Source of the DNA: an uncultured Prevotellamassilia sp.
Lineage (GTDB): Bacteria; Bacteroidota; Bacteroidia; Bacteroidales; Bacteroidaceae
Assembly (NCBI GenBank): GCA_934255485.1
Contig: CAKQOG010000035.1
Coordinates: forward strand, 1-22,285
DNA length: 22,285 nucleotides
Direction of reading: 5' to 3'
The notes beneath the pieces are model-generated. The model saw nothing but the letters and a program-made list of their open reading frames with translations. It did no database searches and was not told where the DNA came from. Made by a program: the position numbers and the translations under genes. Below, one piece after another: positions 1 through 7,377 of this stretch (positions are counted from its first letter, which is position 1; every line of letters begins with the position of its first letter).

Positions 1-824
1 TTGTCTGGGTGAAGTGTACGACCCGTACCACCACCTGAAGCTACGCTGAAGTATTTCTTACCAGCAAGGATACGTTCCTTTTTGTAAGTACCAGCTACTG
101 GGTGTTGGAAACGAGTTGGGTTAGTAGAGTTACCAGTGATAGATACATCTACGTCTTCCTTCCACATGATTGCTACGCCTTCGCGTACATCGTCAGCACC
201 ATAGCAGTTTACCTTTGCACGAGGACCATCGCTGTAAGAAGTAGTCTTAACAACTTCAAGTTCGCTAGTGTAGTAGTTGAACTTAGTTTGTACATAAGTA
301 AAGCCATTGATACGGCTGATAATCATAGCAGCATCTTTACCTAAACCATTGAGGATGCAACGGAGTGGTTTGTCTGCTGGACGGCTTTGGTTAGCCATTT
401 GTGCAATTTTGATAGCACCTTCTGCAGCTGCGAAGCTCTCGTGACCTGCCAAGAATGCGAAGCACTTAGTTTCAGGAGAGAGAAGACGAGCAGCCAATTT
501 ACCATGGCCAATACCTACCTTACGATCGTCTGCTACAGAACCAGGGATGCAGAATGATTGCAAGCCTTCGCCAATGTATTCAGCAGCTTCTACAGCGTCT
601 TTAGCCTTTTCCTTAAGAGCGATAGCTGTACCTACAACGTATGCCCATTTTGCATTTTCAAAGCAAATCATTTGTGTGCTTTCGCACTCCATGTAAGGAT
701 CAATGCCGTAAGATTCGCAAATCTGGTTAGCCTCTTCAATGTCTTTGATGCCGTGCTTGTTGAGAGCAGCAAGAATCTGCTTCATGCGACGGTCTTGGCT
801 TTCAAACTGAACTTTTCTAATCAT
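1..824 (-). CDS. GGGtGRT-family protein (partial, C-terminus cut by window edge)
   Basis: The frame is open from an ATG at 824-822 to the left edge, giving 274 codons with no stop, so the C-terminus lies outside the window. The translation begins MIRKVQFESQ and ends SGGGTGRTLHPD; the GGGTGRT string is the signature of the GGGtGRT family. The family's function is unknown to me. It is a soluble protein with no signal peptide or membrane segment, and several Cys residues are visible (for example ICESYG, MECES, SFCIPG). From memory, full-length members have roughly 330 residues, so about 50 to 60 are missing. The start is well supported: a strong Shine-Dalgarno sequence sits 9 nt upstream and overlaps the stop codon of the NifU-like gene, so the two genes are translationally adjacent and surely one operon. 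The pairing with an Fe-S scaffold suggests, but does not prove, a role in metal-cluster handling. Confidence 0.9.
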   Translation of the reverse strand, partial: MIRKVQFESQDRRMKQILAALNKHGIKDIEEANQICESYGIDPYMECESTQMICFENAKWAYVVGTAIALKEKAKDAVEAAEYIGEGLQSFCIPGSVADDRKVGIGHGKLAARLLSPETKCFAFLAGHESFAAAEGAIKIAQMANQSRPADKPLRCILNGLGKDAAMIISRINGFTYVQTKFNYYTSELEVVKTTSYSDGPRAKVNCYGADDVREGVAIMWKEDVDVSITGNSTNPTRFQHPVAGTYKKERILAGKKYFSVASGGGTGRTLHPD

Positions 825-832
825 TTGTGTGT

Positions 833-840
833 TCCTCCTT
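833..840 (-). promoter_or_regulatory. Strong Shine-Dalgarno of the GGGtGRT gene
   Basis: On the minus strand AAGGAGGA runs from 840 to 833, followed by ACACACAA and the ATG at 824-822. It overlaps the TAA stop (841-839) of the preceding NifU-like gene. A perfect SD at ideal spacing is unusual for this phylum; the other starts I read here (tig, lepA, lysC, galE) have A-rich leaders without one. It fixes the start and suggests translational coupling. Confidence 0.75.
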
Positions 841-1540
841 AATCTTTACGTGGGTCAATAGATTTAACTGCACCCTGTTCGGCAGTTGTACGGCCGTAGC
901 GTCCAGTTACGCTCTTAAGAGCTTCGTTGGCATCAACGCCCTTTTTGATAGCATCCATGAATTTGCCCATGTGAACAAATTCGTAACCAATAACTTGGTC
1001 GTCTTTGTCAAGGAACATCTTAGTGATGTAGCCTTCGGTGAGTTGGAGGTAACGAGTACCCTTAACCTTAGTACCATAGAGTGTACCAGATTGGCTGATA
1101 AGTCCCTTACCAAGGTCTTCAAGGCCAGCACCAATTACAAGACCGCCTTCTGAGAAAGCGCTTTGTGTACGACCATAAACAATTTGGAGGAAGAGTTCAC
1201 GCATTGCAGTGTTGATAGCATCGCAAACGAGGTCGGTGTTGAGTGCTTCGAGGATTGTTTTACCAGGAAGGATTTCGCTTGCCATTGCTGCAGAGTGAGT
1301 CATACCTGAACAACCGATAGTTTCAACCAAGCATTCTTCAATGACGCCTTCTTTTACATTCAATGTAAGTTTGCAAGCACCTTGTTGTGGCGCACACCAA
1401 CCCACACCGTGAGTAAGACCAGAGATGTCTTTGATTTCTTTTGCTTGTACCCACTTGCCTTCTTCAGGAATAGGTGCGGGACCATGGTTGGGGCCTTTGG
1501 CTACGCAACACATGTTTTGTACTTCGTGTGAATATTCCAT
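839..1540 (-). CDS. NifU-like iron-sulfur cluster assembly scaffold protein
   Basis: The 233-residue product resembles the IscU/NifU scaffold fold with an extended C-terminal half. Cys residues lie at 11, 12, 49, 56, 70, 77 and 106. GWCAPQQGACKL (47-58) and ETIGCSGMTHSAAMASEI (73-90) match in position and character the first two cluster-ligand regions of IscU-type scaffolds (CGD-M-L and KTFGCG-A-A-SS). The third canonical Cys is less clear, C106 being the best candidate. The region after about 125 is not part of classical IscU and has a Gly-rich segment. The expected role is transient [Fe-S] assembly in the cytoplasm. The gene is not in an isc or suf operon: no cysteine desulfurase is nearby, and its only partner is the GGGtGRT gene directly downstream. 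A promoter with a -7 box lies about 70 bp upstream. The family call is solid; the physiological client is unknown. Confidence 0.85.
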   Translation of the reverse strand: MEYSHEVQNMCCVAKGPNHGPAPIPEEGKWVQAKEIKDISGLTHGVGWCAPQQGACKLTLNVKEGVIEECLVETIGCSGMTHSAAMASEILPGKTILEALNTDLVCDAINTAMRELFLQIVYGRTQSAFSEGGLVIGAGLEDLGKGLISQSGTLYGTKVKGTRYLQLTEGYITKMFLDKDDQVIGYEFVHMGKFMDAIKKGVDANEALKSVTGRYGRTTAEQGAVKSIDPRKD

Positions 1541-1609
1541 GTTTTGAGTTTTGTATTTAATAGAATACTGAATGATTCTAAATATAAGACTTGCTTATTT
1601 TGTTTGCTG

Positions 1610-1640
1610 CAAAGTTACGCTATCTTTTGCGAAAATACAA
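1610..1640 (-). promoter_or_regulatory. Bacteroidetes-type promoter for the NifU-like/GGGtGRT operon
   Basis: On the minus strand the -7 box TAACTTTG occupies 1617-1610, with a TTG (-33 element) at 1640-1638, 20 bp upstream. The expected transcription start is near 1603, giving a leader of about 60 nt. The core CGTAACTTTGCAGC is identical over 14 nt to the galE promoter on the other strand. A small inverted repeat (TAGAAT 1561-1566, ATTCTA 1575-1580) lies in the leader. Confidence 0.6.
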
Positions 1641-1687
1641 GTATAAAATACTCTTTTAAGCATAAAAAAAAGCGTAATGTGGCTCTA

Positions 1688-2656
1688 CTATTTTACAGTA
1701 ATTGGTCCTTCTGCGTGAAAACCTCTCAAAAAGTCTTTTATGTCCATTCTTTTCTTGCCTGCCAATTGTATGGTTTGCAATAGTTGGTAGCCATCGTGTT
1801 GTGCCACTTTGAGGAATGTTTTGCCATCGGTAACGACGCTTCCTGGCGCTTCGCTTACAGTGCAAAACTCTTTGCTTGAGGCATAGATTTTCAGTACAGA
1901 TGTCTTATTGTTGTAAGCAAGTTCTGTCCACGCAGCGGGGTAGGGCGATAGTCCTCTTATAAAGTCGTATACGCTCTTTACTCCCATATTCCAATCAATG
2001 TGGCATGTGTCTTTATAAATCTTGGGCGCAGGGCGCAGTGGTTCATTGCTCACAAGTTCTGTTTGAGGAATGGGGTGAACATTGTCGTTGATGATGTCAT
2101 CAACGGTTTTTATTACGAGGTCAGCACCAAGATACATCAATTTGTCGTGTACATCTTCTGCATTGTCGGTATCGAGGATAGGCACAGGCACTCGTTGTAT
2201 AACTTTGCCTGTGTCGATGTCGTGGTCAAGAAAGAACGTTGTAATGCCAGTTTGCTTGTCACCGTTGATAATAGCCCAATTGATAGGGGCTGCACCTCTG
2301 TATTGTGGAAGTAAGGCGGCATGCAGATTAAAGGTGCCTAATCGTGGCATAGCCCAAACCACCTCGGGCAACATTCTAAAAGCAACAACAATTTGTAGGT
2401 CGGCTTGTAGAGCCTTTAGTTCTTCAATAAAGCTCTCATCTTTTAATTTAGCGGGTTGAAGCACCTTAATATTGTGTTCAACAGCATACTTCTTTACGGG
2501 AGATTCTGAAAGTTCTGTTTGGTGTCGTCCAATGGGTTTATCGGGCATTGTGATCACACCGACAATATTGTATCCACCCTCAACAAGTTTTTTCAAGGGT
2601 TCTACAGCAAAGTCGGGAGTGCCCATATATACAACTCTAAGATCTTCTTTTTTCAT
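1688..2656 (-). CDS. fmt: Methionyl-tRNA formyltransferase
   Basis: The 322-residue enzyme transfers a formyl group from 10-formyl-THF to Met-tRNA(fMet) in the cytoplasm for translation initiation. The N-terminal Rossmann-like formyltransferase domain opens with VVYMGTPDFAVEPL (8-21). The catalytic triad is visible as N110 and H112 in NLHAALLPQYRGAAPIN (110-126) and D148 in HDIDTG (145-150). The C-terminal tRNA-binding OB-fold starts near residue 205. The length is normal for the family. The ATG start lies 41 bp after the stop of ubiE, and no promoter is evident in that gap, so the two are probably cotranscribed. Downstream, minus-strand T residues at about 1672-1664 follow only a very weak stem, so no confident terminator is called. 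The alternative, an ArnA-like formyltransferase, is unlikely because the Fmt tRNA-binding extension is present and no sugar-modification genes are nearby. Confidence 0.96.
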   Translation of the reverse strand: MKKEDLRVVYMGTPDFAVEPLKKLVEGGYNIVGVITMPDKPIGRHQTELSESPVKKYAVEHNIKVLQPAKLKDESFIEELKALQADLQIVVAFRMLPEVVWAMPRLGTFNLHAALLPQYRGAAPINWAIINGDKQTGITTFFLDHDIDTGKVIQRVPVPILDTDNAEDVHDKLMYLGADLVIKTVDDIINDNVHPIPQTELVSNEPLRPAPKIYKDTCHIDWNMGVKSVYDFIRGLSPYPAAWTELAYNNKTSVLKIYASSKEFCTVSEAPGSVVTDGKTFLKVAQHDGYQLLQTIQLAGKKRMDIKDFLRGFHAEGPITVK

Positions 2657-2697
2657 ATTGTTCTTTTGTTTTTTTATAAGATGTTGCTTCCTCTTAA

Positions 2698-3435
2698 CTA
2701 TTTACATGCAGTGTAAAGAGTACTCAAGCCAAACGTAAATCGCTTGAACTTAACATCGTTAAATCCCGCTTTTTGCAATATTTGTTGCATTTTCTCGCCT
2801 TGTGGAAAAGCTTCCATCGTAGCGGGCAGATAAGCATATGCTTTGTTATCTTTTGAAATAATTTTTCCCAATGTAGGCATAAATACATGTGAATAAAACC
2901 AAAAGAGTTGCTTCATTGGAAAAGCGTTGGGCGATGTGAGTTCGATAATCACCAGTCTGCCGTTGGGTTTAAGTACACGATACATTTCTCGGAGTCCTTG
3001 GTCAAGGTTCTCAAAATTGCGTATGCCATAAGCCACCATAACAGCATCGAACGTATCAGATGTGAGCGATAGATTAAGGCAATCTTCTTTTTGAAAATGT
3101 ACAATTTTGTCTAAACCAGCCTCTTTAATCTTGTTTTTTCCTACGCTCATCATTCCCTCAGAGATGTCTATACCCAACAACTCTTTGGGCTTAAGTTCCT
3201 TTGCAGCAAGCATGGCAAAATCGCCAGTTCCAGTTGCCACATCTAATATCTGTTGTGGCTTAAATGGTCGCAACGAATCTATAGCTGCTTTGCGCCAATG
3301 TTTATCAATTCCTAACGATAAAGTATGGTTAAGTAAGTCGTAAGAATGAGCTATTTGGTCGAACATCCTTTCAACTTGTATCCCTTTTGCTTCGTTCGTA
3401 TTGTAGGGCTTTATTTTTTCTTGTTTGTATGTCAT
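2698..3435 (-). CDS. ubiE: Demethylmenaquinone methyltransferase (UbiE/MenG)
   Basis: The 245-residue class I SAM-dependent methyltransferase converts demethylmenaquinone to menaquinone, the last step of the quinone pathway of this mostly anaerobic group. Motif I, ILDVATGTGDFA, lies at 63-74. The UbiE signatures MFDQIAHSYDLLNHTLSLGID (24-44, interrupted here only by description) and the MVAYGIRNFENLDQG block with the following MYRVLKPNGRLVIIEL are clear. As no ubiquinone pathway is expected in Bacteroidales, MenG is the better functional name. The N-terminus from MTYKQEKIKPY agrees with remembered orthologues, so the ATG at 3435 is preferred over the internal Met24. With that start, the promoter upstream leaves a leader of only a few bases. 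fmt follows 41 bp downstream. Confidence 0.95.
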   Translation of the reverse strand: MTYKQEKIKPYNTNEAKGIQVERMFDQIAHSYDLLNHTLSLGIDKHWRKAAIDSLRPFKPQQILDVATGTGDFAMLAAKELKPKELLGIDISEGMMSVGKNKIKEAGLDKIVHFQKEDCLNLSLTSDTFDAVMVAYGIRNFENLDQGLREMYRVLKPNGRLVIIELTSPNAFPMKQLFWFYSHVFMPTLGKIISKDNKAYAYLPATMEAFPQGEKMQQILQKAGFNDVKFKRFTFGLSTLYTACK

Positions 3436-3443
3436 ATTAAGTA

Positions 3444-3474
3444 CAAAGTTAGTGCAAGGCGAGAGAAGTACAAA
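3444..3474 (-). promoter_or_regulatory. Promoter of ubiE-fmt, inside the 88-bp repeat
   Basis: On the minus strand TTTG (3474-3471) is followed after 19 bp by TAACTTTG (3451-3444), an exact match to the Bacteroidetes -33/-7 pattern. The predicted start point, 4 to 8 nt downstream of the -7 box, falls at about 3436-3440, against or very near the ubiE ATG at 3435. The -33 element sits at the base of a perfect 10-bp inverted repeat (CAAAATGAAA 3471-3480, TTTCATTTTG 3491-3500). Confidence 0.65.
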
Positions 3475-3597
3475 ATGAAAGACGAAAGTTTTTCATTTTG
3501 CACTTCCGAGGCGCCGCCTAACTTGGCAAAGCAGAGTTAGTGCAAGGTGAGAGAACTGTGAAATGAAAGACGAAAGTTTTTCATTTTGTACTTCCGA
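3447..3597. repeat. 88-bp imperfect tandem repeat (1.7 copies) carrying promoter elements
   Basis: Unit 1 spans 3447-3534 and the partial unit 2 spans 3535-3597; every matching block is offset by exactly 88 bp (AGTTAGTGCAAGG at 3447 and 3535, AAATGAAAGACGAAAG at 3473 and 3561, CTTCCGA at 3503 and 3591). Each unit holds an inverted repeat around GACGAAAGT. Unit 1 carries the intact ubiE promoter. In unit 2 both promoter elements are degenerate (TAACTCTG in place of TAACTTTG, no TTTG). A further stem, CTAACT (3518-3523) with AGTTAG (3535-3540), spans the unit junction. The short frames through it look like artefacts. Confidence 0.8.
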
Positions 3598-3611
3598 ATC
3601 ATTAGGTAGAT

Positions 3612-3664
3612 AAAAAAACAAAGTGCATAGAAACACCTTGATAGAGATGTATTATGCACTTTGT
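3612..3664 (-). terminator. Intrinsic terminator of clpP-clpX
   Basis: A perfect 12-bp inverted repeat, ACAAAGTGCATA (3618-3629) and TATGCACTTTGT (3653-3664), encloses a 23-nt loop. On the minus strand it is followed by a run of T residues (3618-3612). It lies 30 bp downstream of the clpX stop. Confidence 0.8.
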
Positions 3665-3693
3665 ATGTATGTAGAAATAATAGAACTAATATA

Positions 3694-4947
3694 TTATGCA
3701 AGTCTATTCTTCTTTTCAATTTGTTCTTGGGCGTATTCCTTGGTTACAACAAACTTTTTCTTTCTTGTAGAGGGTATTTCAAACATGGCATCTGTCATGA
3801 TTGTTTCTACAATAGAACGAAGACCGCGTGCTCCCAACTTAAATTCTACGGCCTTGTCAACGATGAAGTTAAGCGTATCCTCATTGAATGTCAGTTCAAC
3901 TCCATCCATTTTAAACAATTTGATGTATTGTTTGATGATAGAATTTTTAGGCTCAGTAAGAATACGTGACAAAGCCTCCTTATTCAGAGGGTTGAGGTAG
4001 GTAAGAACTGGCAGACGACCAATTATTTCGGGTATCAAGCCGAATGACCTAAGGTCTTGTGGCTCAATATACTGCATAAGATTTTTAGGGTCAATTTTCT
4101 TAGCATTCTGAACCGAATCAAAACCTACAGTATGCGCATTAAGGCGTTGAGCAATCTTCTTTTCAATACCATCGAATGCACCACCACATATAAAGAGAAT
4201 GTTGCGTGTATCTACATGCACATAGTCTTGGTCTGGGTGCTTACGTCCTCCCTTGGGTGGCACATTAACCATAGTGCCTTCGAGCAGTTTGAGCAAACTC
4301 TGCTGAACACCCTCTCCACTTACATCGCGTGTGATAGAAGGGTTATCGGCTTTGCGAGCAATCTTATCTATTTCGTCGATAAACACAATGCCTCGTTCAG
4401 CCTTTTCTACATCATAATCTGCCACTTGTAGTAAGCGCGAAAGAATGCTCTCTACATCCTCGCCCACGTAGCCAGCTTGTGTAAACACTGTTGCATCTAC
4501 AATAGTAAACGGAACGTTCAAAAGTCGGGCAATAGTCTTAGCTAAGAGCGTTTTACCTGTACCTGTAGAGCCTACCATGATGATATTAGATTTTTCGATT
4601 TCTACATCATCATCCTTTTCAGTTTTAGGCTGAGCAAGTCGTTTATAGTGATTGTAAACGGCTACGCTCATAAACTTCTTGGCGTCATCTTGTCCAATAA
4701 TATATTGGTCGAGATAATCCTTAATTTCCTTAGGTTTAGGTACAGCCTTTAAGTCTATTGCTTCGGCGGGTTCGCTATTTTTGTGATGCGCTTCGCCAGC
4801 AATTTCAGGAAAATATTGTTCAATTATGCCGTATGCACTTATCACGCAGTCAGAGCAGATATAACCATTAGCTCCCTTTAAGAGAGTGGGAACCTCTGAC
4901 TCTGGCCGTCCGCAAAAGGTACATACATGCTCTTTGTTGTTTGTCAT
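3694..4947 (-). CDS. clpX: ATP-dependent protease ATPase subunit ClpX
   Basis: The 417-residue AAA+ unfoldase feeds substrates to ClpP. The N-terminal zinc-binding domain has its four ligands at C9, C12, C31 and C34. Walker A GSTGTGKT is at 126-133, the GYVG pore loop at 159-162, Walker B IVFIDE at 187-192, and sensor 2 is in GARGLRS near the C-terminus. The ClpP-docking loop is VGF (274-276), so productive pairing with the neighbouring ClpP is expected. The length is typical of the family. The ATG is 3 bp downstream of the clpP stop, so the pair is one transcript, and a strong terminator follows the gene. The clpP-clpX order downstream of tig is the conserved bacterial arrangement. Nothing looks degraded. 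Confidence 0.98.
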   Translation of the reverse strand: MTNNKEHVCTFCGRPESEVPTLLKGANGYICSDCVISAYGIIEQYFPEIAGEAHHKNSEPAEAIDLKAVPKPKEIKDYLDQYIIGQDDAKKFMSVAVYNHYKRLAQPKTEKDDDVEIEKSNIIMVGSTGTGKTLLAKTIARLLNVPFTIVDATVFTQAGYVGEDVESILSRLLQVADYDVEKAERGIVFIDEIDKIARKADNPSITRDVSGEGVQQSLLKLLEGTMVNVPPKGGRKHPDQDYVHVDTRNILFICGGAFDGIEKKIAQRLNAHTVGFDSVQNAKKIDPKNLMQYIEPQDLRSFGLIPEIIGRLPVLTYLNPLNKEALSRILTEPKNSIIKQYIKLFKMDGVELTFNEDTLNFIVDKAVEFKLGARGLRSIVETIMTDAMFEIPSTRKKKFVVTKEYAQEQIEKKNRLA

Positions 4948-4950
4948 ATT

Positions 4951-5670
4951 CTATTGTTCCTTCTCAACGGATGTAGCATTTTCTGTTGAGATAGTATTCT
5001 TTTTAGGTTCGTATATCTTGTCTATCATGCCATATTCTTTGGCCTCTGTAGCAGTCATCCAATAGTCGCGGTCAGAGTCTGCCCACACTTTATCAAAGTC
5101 GGTGTGTGAGTGGTCGGCGATGATGGTATAGAGTTCTTTCTTTAGTTTTTGTATTTCGCGAGCAGTAATCTCAATGTCAGATGCCTGTCCTTGTGCACCA
5201 CCCATAGGTTGGTGTATCATCACTCTGCTATGGGGCAGAGCGCAGCGTTTGCCTTCTTTACCTGCCACCAGTAAAACTGCTGCCATCGAAGCTGCCATAC
5301 CTGTGCAGATAGTGGCAACATCGCTTTGGATAAATTGCATAGTGTCGTAGATACCTAAACCAGCATATACCGAGCCACCAGGAGAGTTGAGGTAGACAGA
5401 GATGTCTTTACCTGGGTCTACAGAGTCGAGATATAACAACTGAGCTTGTAGTGTGTTAGCTGTATAGTCGTCAATTTGTGTGCCAAGAAAGATGATACGA
5501 TCCATCATCAAACGAGAGAACACATCCATCTGTGTTACGTTGAGCGTTCTTTCTTCCAATATATAAGGGTTTAAGTATTGGTTCTGACTTTTAATAACAT
5601 CGTCGAGCACCATAGAACTTATACCTGCATTGTCATGAGCAAATTTCTTAAAATCGGATGTAATATTCAT
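4951..5670 (-). CDS. clpP: ATP-dependent Clp protease proteolytic subunit ClpP
   Basis: The 239-residue serine protease forms the double heptameric barrel served by ClpX and probably by the ClpC at 17191-19725. The catalytic triad is S128 (in GMAASMAA), H153 (MIHQPMGG) and D202 (SDRDYW), all offset by 31 from E. coli S97, H122 and D171. This reflects an N-terminal extension of about 30 residues that ends in the conserved ILEERTLNVTQMDVFSRL block; such extensions are usual in Bacteroidales orthologues as I remember them. The C-terminal tail, rich in Lys, Thr and Glu, is variable. The leader (up to about 185 nt if the promoter candidate at 5862 is correct) contains a long inverted repeat. clpX follows after 3 bp. 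Confidence 0.97.
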   Translation of the reverse strand: MNITSDFKKFAHDNAGISSMVLDDVIKSQNQYLNPYILEERTLNVTQMDVFSRLMMDRIIFLGTQIDDYTANTLQAQLLYLDSVDPGKDISVYLNSPGGSVYAGLGIYDTMQFIQSDVATICTGMAASMAAVLLVAGKEGKRCALPHSRVMIHQPMGGAQGQASDIEITAREIQKLKKELYTIIADHSHTDFDKVWADSDRDYWMTATEAKEYGMIDKIYEPKKNTISTENATSVEKEQ

Positions 5671-5688
5671 TATCTTCTAAATGTATAA

Positions 5689-5798
5689 AATGTGCGAACA
5701 TGCAATTACGCGCATACACTATATGTGAGTGTGTAAGCTAATGGAATGTTGGTTTGTAAAATTCAAACTCTATCCACGTTTTTGCATATTCGCACATT
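5689..5798 (-). repeat. 17-bp long-range inverted repeat in the clpP leader
   Basis: The left arm 5689-5705 (AATGTGCGAACATGCAA) and right arm 5782-5798 (TTGCATATTCGCACATT) are complementary with one mismatch. In the minus-strand RNA that mismatch is a G-U pair, so the stem would be fully paired in the clpP transcript. The 76-nt spacer holds two further small hairpins (ACACT/AGTGT and GTTTG/CAAAC). The stem lies 19 nt upstream of the clpP ATG. The rest of the 287-bp clpP-tig gap is AT-rich, with two palindromes, GATTTTAAAATC (about 5903-5914) and CTAATATTAG (about 5914-5923), and no gene. Confidence 0.6.
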
Positions 5799-5861
5799 AT
5801 TTTAAACGTGCATTTAACCAATTAAGAGCGGTTCATTCTGCCACAATGAATTGTGCGTTAT

Positions 5862-5869
5862 CAAAAGTA
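5862..5869 (-). promoter_or_regulatory. Candidate -7 box for clpP-clpX
   Basis: TACTTTTG on the minus strand (5869-5862) matches TAnnTTTG. A TTG at 5888-5886 is only 16 bp upstream, short of the usual 19 to 21, so the -33 element is doubtful. It is the only exact -7 match I found in the clpP-tig gap. It would give a leader of about 185 nt containing the inverted repeat. Confidence 0.35.
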
Positions 5870-5957
5870 AACTTTCGAGAGCGTACAAGGCATCTGGTAG
5901 ATGATTTTAAAATCTAATATTAGTTTTTTTATCCACCCTTAGGATAATACTGCTTAA

Positions 5958-7334
5958 TTAAGCCTCTTTTTCTTCGCTCTTTTCTTCGAACATCTTAGCA
6001 AAGTCTTCGGTCGAAATACTCTTGTTGTTGAGTGTAACAACCTTCTTCAATGCCTCAGCCAACTTTTGGTCTACGCAACGGTCTACCAATTGGTTTACTT
6101 GTTCTTGGTGCTTAAGCATTTCTTGCGCATAGTTTTCAAGATACTCGTTAGGAATGTTGTTCATACCATATTGAGCAAATTGGAAACGAGCTGCTTGTAC
6201 AGCTGCTGCCTTAATGTCCTTGTCGTTTACCTTAATCTTGTTAGCCTTAACAAGTTGTTCTTTGATAAGGTGCCACTTAAGTTCTTCGATGCTCTTAGCA
6301 TAGTTGTCTTCAACAAACTTGTCGTCCTTATCCTTGTTGTTAGCCTTCATAATCTTCTTAAGAAGTTCATCGGGGAATTCGAGTTTGCCAACCTTCTCTT
6401 CCATATATGAACGAACGTCGATGAGGAACTTGTAGTCGCTATCGTTAGTTTGGAGTTCTTTAATGCTCTCCTTGATTTTGTTGCGAGCTTCATCTTCGCT
6501 CTTAACTTCGTCTTTGCCAAATGCTTTGTCGAAGAATTCTTGGTCGAGTGTGGCAGGAACGAAACGGCTAATTTCGTTTACTTGGAAACTGAAGTTGCCA
6601 GTGTGGTTCTTAACGTCCTCGCGTTCAACCTTGAAGAGTGACATAAGTTCAGCCTCGTTTGCATCGTATGCAGTAGTTGGGTTGAAAGTCAATACGTCGT
6701 TTTTCTTTGCACCTTCAAAAATCTTCTTTTGGTCGTCGTTTTGGAAATAAGCAGGCATCAAAGAGGCTGTTTCAACAACGATACCACCTTCTTTAGGCTG
6801 TCCGTTTTCGTCGAGTTCGGCAAGTGTACCGCGAAGAATGTCTTTTTCTTCGTAGCTTTCAACGCTTTCGGGGTGGCCAGCTTGTTGCTGAAGTGCACCG
6901 AGTTGCTTGCTAATCATGTCGTCGCTAACCTCGATATCGTAGTAGTCGATTGTGTCGTTTTCGCTCAATTCTGCTTTGAACTTAGGAGCAATAGCGATAT
7001 CGAAGATAAAGGTGAAGTCGTCTTGTTTTTCGATATCTTGAGGTTGTTGCTTTTCGCTGCCGAGAGGCTCACCGAGCATATTGATTTTCTTGCTCTTGAT
7101 ATAGTCAAAAAGGGTATCTTGCAAGAGCTTGTTTACTTCTTCAGCCTTAGCTTGTGTGCCGTACATCTTTTTTACTAAAGATGCAGGTACGTGTCCAGGA
7201 CGGAAACCAGGCATTTGAACTTTCTTGCCAAGATCCTTAAGAGATTTGTTTACATTTGCTTCATAATCAGCCTTTACCATATTAATGGTCAATTCGCCAC
7301 TAACTTTGCTGATCTTTTCAAACTGAATATCCAT
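5958..7334 (-). CDS. tig: Trigger factor, ribosome-associated chaperone
   Basis: The 458-residue protein is the nascent-chain chaperone that docks at the ribosomal exit tunnel near L23. The ribosome-binding signature GFRPGHVP is at residues 43-50. The central region (about 150-250) corresponds to the FKBP-like PPIase domain but is divergent, as in many Bacteroidetes members, so isomerase activity is uncertain. The C-terminal part is helical and charged and ends in an acidic, Lys-rich tail (EKSEEKEA). The family is usually 430 to 450 residues long. The gene is monocistronic or feeds the clpP-clpX unit after a 287-bp gap; no good T-tailed terminator follows it on the minus strand, so read-through into clpP is possible. 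A candidate promoter lies about 105 bp upstream. Confidence 0.95.
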   Translation of the reverse strand: MDIQFEKISKVSGELTINMVKADYEANVNKSLKDLGKKVQMPGFRPGHVPASLVKKMYGTQAKAEEVNKLLQDTLFDYIKSKKINMLGEPLGSEKQQPQDIEKQDDFTFIFDIAIAPKFKAELSENDTIDYYDIEVSDDMISKQLGALQQQAGHPESVESYEEKDILRGTLAELDENGQPKEGGIVVETASLMPAYFQNDDQKKIFEGAKKNDVLTFNPTTAYDANEAELMSLFKVEREDVKNHTGNFSFQVNEISRFVPATLDQEFFDKAFGKDEVKSEDEARNKIKESIKELQTNDSDYKFLIDVRSYMEEKVGKLEFPDELLKKIMKANNKDKDDKFVEDNYAKSIEELKWHLIKEQLVKANKIKVNDKDIKAAAVQAARFQFAQYGMNNIPNEYLENYAQEMLKHQEQVNQLVDRCVDQKLAEALKKVVTLNNKSISTEDFAKMFEEKSEEKEA

Positions 7335-7377
7335 TTGTCGTTTTCGGTTTTATTATTTCGTTTTGTTATACTTAGTA

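Noticed and set aside
102..1153. Plus-strand frames opposite the GGGtGRT and NifU-like genes
   Set aside because: They are antisense shadows of well-supported minus-strand genes, with no family resemblance.
1656..1690. Terminator after fmt
   Set aside because: There is a run of eight T on the minus strand, but the preceding stem is only about four base pairs, so I do not call it.
3346..3719. Short frames on both strands through the 88-bp repeat
   Set aside because: They are made of the repeat itself and overlap the ubiE start and the clpX terminator; a repeat translated by chance is the simpler reading.
5729..5917. 62-codon plus-strand frame in the clpP-tig gap
   Set aside because: It overlaps the leader inverted repeat and the candidate promoter and has no family resemblance or start signal.
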